This document shows, in pieces, positions 6,411 through 12,151 of a DNA stretch of 12,151 nucleotides. Within the stretch, counting starts at the first letter, position 1. Each line of letters starts with the position of its first letter. The notes beneath the pieces are model-generated. The model was given only the letters and a program-made list of their open reading frames with translations, was not told the origin of the DNA and did no database searches. The position numbers and the translations under genes are program-made. Origin of the DNA: Deltaproteobacteria bacterium (GTDB lineage Bacteria > Desulfobacterota > Binatia > UBA9968); assembly GCA_023250495.1 (NCBI GenBank), contig JAHFAP010000077.1:1-12151 (forward strand), written 5' to 3'.

Positions 6411-6480
6411 ATCAAAGCCGTAGGCAATTATCCGCAGCTTTCTATCGGAAGTAGAAATGTTACCGTCCGCGAATTTTCAA

Positions 6481-6528
6481 TGATGCGAGATTTCTGGGGA
6501 CAGTATACATCAATTGGCAGTTGATGCG
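6481..6528. repeat. Scar-like segment with 7-bp direct repeat and small hairpin
   Basis: TGATGCG occurs at 6481-6487 and 6522-6528, flanking 34 bases that contain TTTCTGGGGACAGTATAC and a hairpin CATCAA-ttggcag-TTGATG (6508-6526). It lies exactly between the damaged 5' end of the nuclease gene and the truncated 3' end of the toxin gene. It could be a target-site duplication or the debris of an excision; that is inference. Confidence 0.35.
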
Positions 6529-6532
6529 TAGG

Positions 6533-6793
6533 TTAGGCACATTTAGGACCCTGGCTGGGATCGCTCGGAGGCGAGCTAAAAGGTGAGGAGAAGACGCGTA
6601 AACCTACGGCACGATATGAACTTGTTACGCGGACCGACCAAAGACGTGGATCGGAGACTAGGCGCTCGAACCGCAAGCTCGGGTGGGCGGGACTCTGTCT
6701 GAAGAGACGGTAGGCTTTCCGCGCTTCTTCCTGGACATGAGCAGGAAGTTTACGGTATCGGTCCCAAAAGCGAGGGTGTGTCCGGCTGTTCAG
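6533..6793 (-). pseudogene. RelE/ParE-like toxin with CTG start and lost C-terminus
   Basis: The frame from 6793 to a TAA at 6533 gives 86 codons. Residues 1-66 strongly resemble a RelE/ParE-superfamily toxin: NSRTHPRFWDRYRKLP, EEARKAYRLF, HPSLRFERL, LWSVRVTSSYRAVGLR. In this family the strand after VGLR normally leads to a hydrophobic VWFWIGxHxEYD-type ending. Here it is replaced by a Ser/Pro-rich tail (VFSSPFSSPPSDPSQGPKCA), so the fold is incomplete. The first codon is CTG, overlapping the antitoxin stop as CTGA. An ancestral ATGA overlap would differ by one base and still leave Leu as the last antitoxin residue. Both changes suggest a disarmed toxin. If translated, RelE-type proteins cleave mRNA at the ribosome, while ParE types act on gyrase; which applies cannot be said. 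Confidence 0.7.
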
Positions 6794-7020
6794 AGTTTTT
6801 GGGGGCCCAGAGGCGCCGTTTTACCTGCGCGATAGTCTTCGAGAACCTGATTGGCCTCAGCGGAAAGAGCCGGCCTGGGCCCAGGGTCTCGAATAATTTC
6901 GTCCCAGCGCCGATCATGTGGGTCGAGGAACACGACCTCGACGTCAACAGGCCCGGGCTCTGGCGCCGGCTCCGTTAGGCTTACTTGCCCGTTTTCATAC
7001 TTACCTTTGAGTATCTTCAT
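6790..7020 (-). CDS. Antitoxin-like partner of the RelE/ParE-like toxin
   Basis: A 76-residue acidic protein starting MKILKGKYENGQVSL with ATG at 7020. The frame stays open upstream to 7128, but that part (rich in R, W, C) does not look conserved. The KGKYENGxVxLxEPxP opening is like small antitoxins with a short beta-hairpin N-terminus. The middle has WDEIIRDPGPRPALS, and the C-terminus QVLEDYRAGKTAPL is a helix followed by a basic tail, the usual toxin-wrapping part. It overlaps the toxin frame by 4 nt, the standard antitoxin-first order, so it should neutralise that toxin and may repress the operon. It appears intact although the toxin is broken. No Shine-Dalgarno is seen; the predicted promoter puts the transcript start at the ATG. 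The family is not securely named. Confidence 0.65.
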   Translation of the reverse strand: MKILKGKYENGQVSLTEPAPEPGPVDVEVVFLDPHDRRWDEIIRDPGPRPALSAEANQVLEDYRAGKTAPLGPQKL

Positions 7021-7028
7021 CAAAAAGT

Positions 7029-7057
7029 ATTCTACATGATATCCGATGACTCGTCTA
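7029..7057 (-). promoter_or_regulatory. Predicted promoter of the antitoxin-toxin pair
   Basis: On the minus strand: TAGACG (7057-7052), a 17-base spacer and TAGAAT (7034-7029), the latter one base from TATAAT. The start would be near 7022, at the antitoxin ATG (7020), i.e. a nearly leaderless message. Confidence 0.4.
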
Positions 7058-7108
7058 TACCACTGCAGGGTTAGTCGGTGGACCACACAGGACCGTAACC
7101 GCCAAGCC

Positions 7109-7138
7109 TTGACAGCTCCGAAGAGCAAACACTAATAT
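7109..7138 (+). promoter_or_regulatory. Sigma70-like promoter of the ferredoxin/aldehyde oxidoreductase operon
   Basis: A perfect TTGACA (7109-7114) is followed either by TAATAT (7133-7138, spacer 18) or ACTAAT (7131-7136, spacer 16). Transcription would begin near 7144, giving a short leader of about 25 bases with GGAG at 7156-7159 before the ATG at 7168. It diverges from the antitoxin promoter about 50 bp away. Confidence 0.5.
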
Positions 7139-7167
7139 CAGGCGACTTTCAGAACGGAGTGAACCCG

Positions 7168-7965
7168 ATGAGTGAAAAATACGGGAGTTTGATTCCGACC
7201 GGCAAACTTCTCGACGGCAAGCCCAGGACGATTCTCTTCGACGCGACCAAGTGCATCGGCTGCCGTCAATGTGTCCACGCTTGCAAAGACTGGAACGATC
7301 ATCCTCGCACGACGATCTACGAACTATCCAGCACCAACTGGATCACCATGGAGCCGCCGGTGCTCGAAGGACTTTCCCCGCTGTGGGCGCGGAACAGTTG
7401 CATGCATTGCGAATATCCCATGTGCGCGGCGGTATGCCCGGTCGAAGCGATCACGAAGTACGAAGAAGGACCGGTGGTGATCAACCAGGATGTCTGCATC
7501 GGTTGCGAGTATTGCATTTACGCTTGTCCGTGGGGCGTCATTTCCAAAAATGACATTACGCATAAGGCGACGAAGTGCACCATGTGCAGCGACCGCTTGA
7601 GTGACAACAAACAGCCCTTCTGCGTCCAGGCCTGCCCGGTTGAGGCGCTGGACTTCGGCCTTCAGGAGGAAATGACTGCGAAGGCCAAGAAGCGCGCAGA
7701 AGAAGTGAACGGCTACCTTTACGGCGACAAAGAGGCAAGCGGAACTCAACTGATCTACGTGCTGAAAGAGAAAAAAGAATCCTACGGGCTGCGCTCGGTC
7801 GGCCCAGAAAAATATCCCAAGCACAGAATCCCTCTCGGTCTCATGCTCAAAGATCTTTTCACCTTGCGCTGCGGATTACCCGGCAAGCTCCGCGCGCTTT
7901 ATCTCGCCATCATCCACCCTGGGCGGCTTATCTACCGCTACTGGCCGTGGCGGAGCGTGGCGTAG
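7168..7965 (+). CDS. Four-cluster [4Fe-4S] ferredoxin-like electron-transfer subunit
   Basis: A 265-residue iron-sulfur protein of the FdhB/HybA/NrfC/YdhY-like dicluster type. Sixteen cysteines form four groups: C29-IG-C-RQ-C-VHA-C39; C78-MH-C-EYPM-C-AAV-C90; C110-IG-C-EY-C-IYA-C120; and C137-TM-C140 ... C152-VQA-C156. They would hold four [4Fe-4S] clusters. There is no Tat or Sec signal, so it acts in the cytoplasm. The C-terminal 100 residues are basic and end in a hydrophobic-aromatic stretch (LYLAIIHPGRLIYRYWPW) that could touch the membrane or a partner. The start is ATG 7168, eight bases after GGAG; an in-frame GTG at 7159 overlaps that GGAG and is unlikely. It lies 13 nt before the aldehyde oxidoreductase gene and almost certainly shuttles its electrons, as YdhY/YdhV, AorA/AorB or BamC/BamB pairs do. 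Confidence 0.9.
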   Translation: MSEKYGSLIPTGKLLDGKPRTILFDATKCIGCRQCVHACKDWNDHPRTTIYELSSTNWITMEPPVLEGLSPLWARNSCMHCEYPMCAAVCPVEAITKYEEGPVVINQDVCIGCEYCIYACPWGVISKNDITHKATKCTMCSDRLSDNKQPFCVQACPVEALDFGLQEEMTAKAKKRAEEVNGYLYGDKEASGTQLIYVLKEKKESYGLRSVGPEKYPKHRIPLGLMLKDLFTLRCGLPGKLRALYLAIIHPGRLIYRYWPWRSVA

Positions 7966-7978
7966 AAAGGATTTTTTC

Positions 7979-9874
7979 ATGTCGAACGCATCCGAGCTTT
8001 TTCCCCAACGGCGCGCGACGCGACTCCCCGGCGGTTACATGGGCCAGCTCCTGCGCGTCGATCTCACCACAGGATCGATGAGAGACGAAAATCTTCCTGA
8101 AGAGCCTCTGCTGAAAAAATTCATCGGCGGGCAGTCTTTAGCCTCGTACATCTTGCTTAGAGAACTCCCGCTCGACGCCAAGCCCTACGGCCCGGAGAAC
8201 AAAGTCGTCATGATGACCGGACCGATTACCGGAACCGGCTTTACTCCCGGCGGCACCAAAGTCACCGCCGTCTATCTTAGCCCCTTGACGAACCATACGC
8301 TGGGTCGCGGCGCGGCGAGCGGCTTCTGGGCGGTCTATCTTAAAGCGGCCGGCTACGACGGGATCATCATCGAAGGGGCGGCTCAAAAGCCTACTTATCT
8401 ATTCATCAACGAAGGAAGAGCGGAGCTGCGCGACGCGAGCAGAGTCTGGGGCAAGGGGGCAACGGAAACTGAGGATCTGCTTCGCCAGGAAGTCGGTCTT
8501 AAAGACGCCAAGGTGATGTGCATCGGGCCGGCGGGAGAAAACCTCGTCCATGCCGCGATGCTCTGCAACGACTACAATCACAACGCCGCCCACAGCGGCG
8601 GAGCGGTCTTCGGCTCGAAGAAACTTAAGGCCATTGTGGTCCACGGCACCGCCCGCCCGCCGCTCTACGACCGGGAGCGGCTCATCGAAGCGGGATTGAG
8701 ATGGAGAAATACGCTGATGGTGCGCCATGAAGCAGAGAAAAGAACCGCGGGCCATGCCGTGGATCTCGGCGCCGCGCCGAACTTCAATTTCCGCAGCACC
8801 GTGATCGAGGAGAGTCACATCGAAGGCTTCGACAAAAACCGCGTCACCTTGAGACCCTGCTTCCAGTGCCAGCGGCTCTGCCCGTGGGACGTCGAGCTGA
8901 AAGCGGGGAAACACAGCGGCACGGTCGGCCACTTCAACGCCGGCAGCGAGTGGCTCGACACCTTCTACAATCTCGGCGTCCGGGGCAACGACGCCCTCTA
9001 TCTCGCCCAGAGGATCAATGATCTCGGAATCGAGTGCAGCCACTTCTCCTGCGGCGTCGGCGTCGCTTTCGAGGCCTGGGAGAAAGGGCTGCTCGATGCG
9101 GAAAAAACCGGCGGGCTTAAGTTCGAGTGGGGCAACGTCGAGGTCGTCGATCGTTTGCTCGACATGGCGGCGCGGCGCGAAGGCTACTGGGGAAATTTAT
9201 TGGCAGAAGGGCCGGTCGAGGTGGCTGCGGCGATCGGCGGCGACGCGCCGAAGTGGGTAGTGCACACGAAAAAGGGAACTCCGGCGCTGCACGACTGGCG
9301 GCCCCACTTCGGTCAGATGATACGCGAGATCGTGGCCAGCGGCGGGATGAAACCTCAAGGCGGGGGCTCGGTCAACCCGCCTCCGGATCTCAAGTATCGC
9401 GAAAAGTGGGGTCCGCTGGATCGGGACGATCCAGCCGGCTGGTCATGGTCGAACGCGTTGTCCGAGCAGTACCGCCAGTTCTGCGGCGTCATCGGCGGCT
9501 GCTGGTTCGCCCAGATGCACATGAAACCGGACGGGATAAAAAGCATCGTCGATTCTTTCAATGCCACGACCGGATGGAGCTTCGACATCGATCAAGCGCT
9601 GGAGGCCGGACATCGAAGCGCCATGTTGCAGAGCATCTTCGGCACGCAGCGCGGTTGGATCGCGGAGCATGACTGGCAAGACGTCGGACCCAGATTCCTG
9701 GAGCCGCTGCCTGACGGCAAGCACAAAGGCTTCACCATCGCCAAGTGGCTGCCCGACATGGTCTACGAGTATCACCGGTTGATGGGCAGGCATGAAAAAA
9801 CCGGCCGGCCGTTCATGGACACGCTTTCGCGATTGGGCCTGGAGGAGTTCAAGGAATGGGCCCAACTGGATTGA
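7979..9874 (+). CDS. Aldehyde:ferredoxin oxidoreductase family, tungsten/molybdenum enzyme
   Basis: A 631-residue AOR-family enzyme, full length. The N-terminal domain opens with GGYMGQLLRVDLTTG (18-32) and FIGGQSLASYILL, then TGPITGTGFTPGGTKVTAVY and LGRGAASGFWAVYLKAAGYDGIIIEG, the classic AOR_N pattern that binds the bis-pterin tungsten cofactor. The [4Fe-4S] ligands are Cys294-x2-Cys297-x3-Cys301 and probably Cys508 (GVIGGCWF). NDLGIEC (347-353) matches the first DxxGL(D/C) pterin motif in relaxed form. The ending (YHRLMGRHEKTGRPF, LSRLGLEEF) is the family C-terminus. It catalyses two-electron oxidation of an aldehyde to an acid, or a related reductive step as in BamB benzoyl-CoA reductases, using the ferredoxin-like subunit before it. 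The ATG is preceded by AAAGGA. The next gene starts inside its last codons. No FAD/NADH subunit is present. YdhV-like and BamB-like roles are open alternatives. Confidence 0.9.
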   Translation: MSNASELFPQRRATRLPGGYMGQLLRVDLTTGSMRDENLPEEPLLKKFIGGQSLASYILLRELPLDAKPYGPENKVVMMTGPITGTGFTPGGTKVTAVYLSPLTNHTLGRGAASGFWAVYLKAAGYDGIIIEGAAQKPTYLFINEGRAELRDASRVWGKGATETEDLLRQEVGLKDAKVMCIGPAGENLVHAAMLCNDYNHNAAHSGGAVFGSKKLKAIVVHGTARPPLYDRERLIEAGLRWRNTLMVRHEAEKRTAGHAVDLGAAPNFNFRSTVIEESHIEGFDKNRVTLRPCFQCQRLCPWDVELKAGKHSGTVGHFNAGSEWLDTFYNLGVRGNDALYLAQRINDLGIECSHFSCGVGVAFEAWEKGLLDAEKTGGLKFEWGNVEVVDRLLDMAARREGYWGNLLAEGPVEVAAAIGGDAPKWVVHTKKGTPALHDWRPHFGQMIREIVASGGMKPQGGGSVNPPPDLKYREKWGPLDRDDPAGWSWSNALSEQYRQFCGVIGGCWFAQMHMKPDGIKSIVDSFNATTGWSFDIDQALEAGHRSAMLQSIFGTQRGWIAEHDWQDVGPRFLEPLPDGKHKGFTIAKWLPDMVYEYHRLMGRHEKTGRPFMDTLSRLGLEEFKEWAQLD

Positions 9875-10836
9875 TCGTCGTTCTGTTGGTTTTCTCCTTT
9901 GGGAATGAAGTCCGGGCGGAGAAAATCAGAACGGCCATTCCCCAAGCAAACCTGAACTATCTCTCGGTATATGTCGCAGACGGGAGAGGGTACTTCAGCG
10001 AGCAAGGCCTGGAAAATGAGACCGTAGTGATCCCCGGTCCGAATGCTACGGCCGCGCTTCTAAGCGGGGACGTAGACTACAGCGGCGCCGGCGGGAGCGG
10101 GATGCGCGCGGCGACCAAAGGGGCTCCTATCAAAGGGATCATGTTCCAAACAGAAAAGGTCACCTTTTACCTGGTCACAGATCCGAGCATCGCCAGGGTA
10201 GCTGATCTCAAAGGCAAAAGAGTTGCTATCGGAAACGTCGGCGACAGCCAAGACCGTCTCATCACCATGTTGGTCGAACGCGCGGGTCTGTCGGGCAAGG
10301 ATATAACCCGGATCGCCATGGGCGCAGACACCCATACCCGAGTCATGGCCGTCAAGACCGGAACTGCTCAAGCCACCACGGTGGACGCCGGAGGCGTCAG
10401 CTTTGCTGAGCAGGAAGGGCTTCGCTCTCTCGCCTATCTCGGTGACCTATTTCCCTTCCCTTTCCAAGGCTTCGTTACCACGGATAAAAAGATCCGGGAA
10501 AATCCTGGGCAGGTGAAGCGATGGCTCGTAGCCATGATCCGGGCGCTCATGTTCGTGCGCGATAAACCGGAAGAGGCAGTCGGCTTTGGAATGAAAAAGC
10601 TTCAGCTGGGAAATATCAGCAGATCCATGTTGGTGGAAGCGACCAAACGTTATATCCGGGCATTGCCCCAGGGAGTGCCGGGGTTGCCTTCGGCGGAGGG
10701 AATAAAAAATTTCCTCGAATACGACATCAAGATTCCGATGCAAATCCAGGAGGAGATTGCCCCGGAGAGACTGCTGTACCTGAAGCTTGTGGAAGAGGTC
10801 AAGAGGGAATTGGAGAGCAAAACTACGAGCAAATAG
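9856..10836 (+). CDS. Periplasmic NMT1/NitT-TauT-type solute-binding protein
   Basis: A 326-residue binding protein. The ATG at 9856 lies inside the end of the oxidoreductase gene (19-nt overlap) with GGAGG (9841-9845) 10 bases upstream, implying translational coupling. The signal peptide is MGPTGLIVVLLVFSFGNEVRA with likely cleavage after residue 21. The mature part shows TAIPQANLNYLSVYVADGRG, YFSEQGLENETV, ALLSGDVDYSGAGGSG, and VADLKGKRVAIGNVG, which are the standard NMT1-type features for sulfonate, nitrate, pyrimidine or aromatic ligands. It would deliver its ligand to an ABC permease encoded elsewhere. Its place between a catabolic oxidoreductase and an aldolase-type enzyme suggests that its ligand feeds that pathway. 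The ligand is unknown. Confidence 0.85.
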   Translation: MGPTGLIVVLLVFSFGNEVRAEKIRTAIPQANLNYLSVYVADGRGYFSEQGLENETVVIPGPNATAALLSGDVDYSGAGGSGMRAATKGAPIKGIMFQTEKVTFYLVTDPSIARVADLKGKRVAIGNVGDSQDRLITMLVERAGLSGKDITRIAMGADTHTRVMAVKTGTAQATTVDAGGVSFAEQEGLRSLAYLGDLFPFPFQGFVTTDKKIRENPGQVKRWLVAMIRALMFVRDKPEEAVGFGMKKLQLGNISRSMLVEATKRYIRALPQGVPGLPSAEGIKNFLEYDIKIPMQIQEEIAPERLLYLKLVEEVKRELESKTTSK

Positions 10837-10853
10837 TATGGAGGATAGACGCG

Positions 10854-11582
10854 ATGGACTCTGAGAGCTCCCTGTGTGACAAGCTCGCCGCCTGCACGCG
10901 CATCTTCGTAATGCAGGGATTGATCGGCCTGTTTGGCCATGTGAGCGTGTACGATCCGGAGGCCAAGAGGGTTTTTATCACTCCCGGGATGGGTTCCGAC
11001 AAGGCCGATCTACGCGCGGCGGATATGGTCCTCACTGACCTCGACGGCCAGGCGCTCGATGGCGAGCAGCGGGCCCCGGTGGAGTGGCCCATCCATACGG
11101 CCCTGCACGCCACCCGTGAGGACGCGTTGGCGGTCGCCCACCTGCACACTCCCTACGCGACGCTTTTCGCCATCGCCAAGCGCAAGTTTCGGCCCGTCAC
11201 CCTGCAAGGCGCGCTATTCAGCGGCGGCGTGCCGCTCTACAGCGAAGCCCATCTAATAACCACGCCGGCACGGGGACGGCGCCTCGCCAAGGTCATCGGC
11301 AACAAACGCGCGGCGCTGCTGCGCGGCCACGGCATCGTCGTGGTCGGAAGAAATCTCGCGGAGGTCCTCTACGCCTCGCTAGTTTTGGAGGATGACGCCA
11401 AAAAGAGCGCGCAGGCAGCCAGCTTGGGGAGTTTAGGCTTTATCAGTCTTGAGGAGAGCCGCGCCTTCGCCGCGGAAATCGCGCTGGAGCGCCGGGCGCA
11501 ACGTGCCTGGGATTATTTCTCCCGCCTGGAGGCGCGTTGGGACCGCCAGGCGGGGACGGGAAGGATGGAACTCTTCCCGTAG
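10854..11582 (+). CDS. Class II aldolase/adducin family enzyme
   Basis: A 242-residue zinc-dependent class II aldolase/adducin-domain protein. Seen are LFGHVSVYDP (26-35; the family's GNxS phosphate loop appears as GHVS), ITPGMGSDKADL (42-53), catalytic Glu77 in PVEWPIH, metal ligands His96 and His98 in AHLHTPYAT, and the third ligand His159 in LLRGHGIVVVG. The family includes fuculose-phosphate and ribulose-phosphate aldolases and also decarboxylases of aromatic catabolism that act on ring-cleavage or dihydroxyphthalate-type acids. The altered loop (GHVS in place of GNxS) argues against a sugar-phosphate substrate. It starts at ATG 10854 with GGAGG 9 bases upstream, 17 nt after the binding-protein gene, as the last gene of the operon. 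A product aldehyde or keto acid could be linked to the oxidoreductase upstream; this is inference. Confidence 0.85.
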   Translation: MDSESSLCDKLAACTRIFVMQGLIGLFGHVSVYDPEAKRVFITPGMGSDKADLRAADMVLTDLDGQALDGEQRAPVEWPIHTALHATREDALAVAHLHTPYATLFAIAKRKFRPVTLQGALFSGGVPLYSEAHLITTPARGRRLAKVIGNKRAALLRGHGIVVVGRNLAEVLYASLVLEDDAKKSAQAASLGSLGFISLEESRAFAAEIALERRAQRAWDYFSRLEARWDRQAGTGRMELFP

Positions 11583-11586
11583 AATT

Positions 11587-11651
11587 AGGAATTGGGGATT
11601 AGGAATTAGGGCTCGGATTTGCCAATTCCCAACTCCCAATCCCTAATTCCT
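11587..11651. repeat. G-rich imperfect inverted repeat of 'ATTAGGAATTGGG' type
   Basis: The left arm (11587-11610, AGGAATTGGGGATTAGGAATTAGG) and right arm (11622-11651) pair at about 20 of 24 positions; most differences are purine transitions. Each arm is itself built of short units such as GGAATT, GGGATT and GGAATTAGG. It separates the aldolase gene from the next gene and could fold as a stem with an 11-base loop. This is the style of dispersed intergenic short tandem repeats. It may act as a terminator or processing site, but there is no U-tract. Confidence 0.6.
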
Positions 11652-11666
11652 CTTCAAGGAGCTGTT

Positions 11667-12151
11667 ATGACCGACAGAGTGCGCCTTTACGCCGGCACGC
11701 AGCACGGCCTCATCGTCTGGAGATCGAAAAACGGCGGCTGGGAAGAGGTAAGCCGCGGCTTCGAGGACGGAATTATCGATTCGATCTACGGCTGCCACCG
11801 ACACCCGGAACGGGCCTATGTCGGCGTGACCCATAACGGCCTTTACCGGACCGAAGACGGGGGTCGAACATGGCACAAGATCCTGGACGGCGATATCCGT
11901 TCAGTCACGGTCGATCCCACTTCCGACGATGTGGTCTATGCGGGGGTCGAGCCAGTAGCCCTCTATCGGAGCGAGGACCGCGGCAATAGCTGGGAGGAGC
12001 TGACCTCGCTGAAAGCCCTTCCGGAGGAGGTGCGAAAAAACTGGCGGTTCCCGCAGCCTCCGCACCAAGGCCATATCCGCAGCATCTTCGTCCATCCGGA
12101 TGATCGACAGATCATCTATCTCTGCATCGAGCACGGCGGCATCGTGCGCAG
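11667..12151 (+). CDS. BNR/Asp-box beta-propeller protein, 3' truncated
   Basis: The frame opens with ATG 11667, preceded by AGGAG (11657-11661) five bases upstream, and is still open at the window end (161 codons visible). Two Asp-box repeats can be read: TEDGGRTW (62-69) and SEDRGNSW (102-109), each fitting SxDxGxxW, in a series with VDP/VHP and VYAG strands (VTVDPTSDDVVYAG; IFVHPDDRQIIYLC). This is the pattern of sortilin/sialidase-like BNR or YVTN-type propellers. No signal peptide is visible at the N-terminus (MTDRVRLYAGTQ), so the protein is probably cytoplasmic. The role is unknown; such proteins in environmental bacteria are rarely characterised. It is separated from the operon by the G-rich repeat and may be transcribed separately. 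Confidence 0.75.
   Translation, partial: MTDRVRLYAGTQHGLIVWRSKNGGWEEVSRGFEDGIIDSIYGCHRHPERAYVGVTHNGLYRTEDGGRTWHKILDGDIRSVTVDPTSDDVVYAGVEPVALYRSEDRGNSWEELTSLKALPEEVRKNWRFPQPPHQGHIRSIFVHPDDRQIIYLCIEHGGIVR

Noticed and set aside
7021..7128. Longer N-terminus for the antitoxin
   Set aside because: The extra 36 residues are not protein-like, and the predicted promoter lies inside them, with the transcript start at 7020.
7159..7167. GTG start for the ferredoxin-like gene
   Set aside because: The GTG overlaps GGAG; the ATG at 7168 is spaced correctly from it.
8399..9043. Long minus-strand frame inside the oxidoreductase gene
   Set aside because: It is the antisense of a clearly conserved GC-rich gene and has no motif or ribosome site of its own.
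1..12151. tRNA, rRNA or CRISPR array
   Set aside because: No cloverleaf signature, rRNA-like segment or regularly spaced repeats were seen on either strand by eye.

Overview
The window looks like chromosomal DNA of an uncultivated, fairly GC-rich, Gram-negative-type bacterium. The flanks carry several periplasmic solute-binding proteins and a tungsten/molybdenum-type aldehyde:ferredoxin oxidoreductase. Such gene content is common in environmental lineages such as Binatia-like former Deltaproteobacteria, Tectomicrobia, Rokubacteria/NC10 and relatives. That placement is an inference from gene style; no rRNA or marker gene is present.

Layout. (1) 1-3331: three solute-binding proteins with no permease or ATPase gene. 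They are a 5'-truncated TAXI-type protein (1-827), an iron/family-1-type protein (848-1912) and, on the minus strand, an NMT1/NitT-like protein without a signal peptide (2379-3317). Between the last two lies a gene-free stretch with a two-hairpin REP/BIME-like repeat (1991-2080). (2) 3332-7057: a visibly AT-richer accessory island, mostly on the minus strand, made of toxin-antitoxin or defence-type genes in various states of decay. It holds a decayed small ORF, two 18-bp perfect palindromes, a Fic protein (4260-4910) with a convergent overlapping small ORF that resembles Fic antitoxins, the pair bracketed by a 27-bp direct repeat, and a fragment resembling the start of a RusA-type resolvase. 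It also holds a PD-(D/E)XK nuclease-like gene cut by an in-frame TAG, and a RelE/ParE-like toxin with a CTG start and a lost C-terminus, overlapping its intact antitoxin-like partner by 4 nt. (3) 7109-11582: a tight plus-strand operon behind a TTGACA promoter. It encodes a 16-Cys ferredoxin-like subunit, the aldehyde oxidoreductase, an NMT1-type binding protein and a class II aldolase/adducin-family enzyme. (4) 11583-12151: a G-rich imperfect inverted repeat, then the start of a BNR/Asp-box beta-propeller protein that runs off the window.

Working together: the operon in (3) is the most coherent unit. A binding protein would capture a small carboxylate or aromatic-like substrate, the class II aldolase/decarboxylase would act on a carbonyl intermediate, and the oxidoreductase would oxidise or reduce an aldehyde/acid (or related) substrate while passing electrons through the four-cluster subunit. 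The substrate cannot be read from the sequence. The island in (2) looks like an insertion and decay hot spot between two metabolic/transport regions. No certain new system is shown. The best candidates are the convergent Fic/small-ORF module and the nuclease next to the broken toxin-antitoxin pair.
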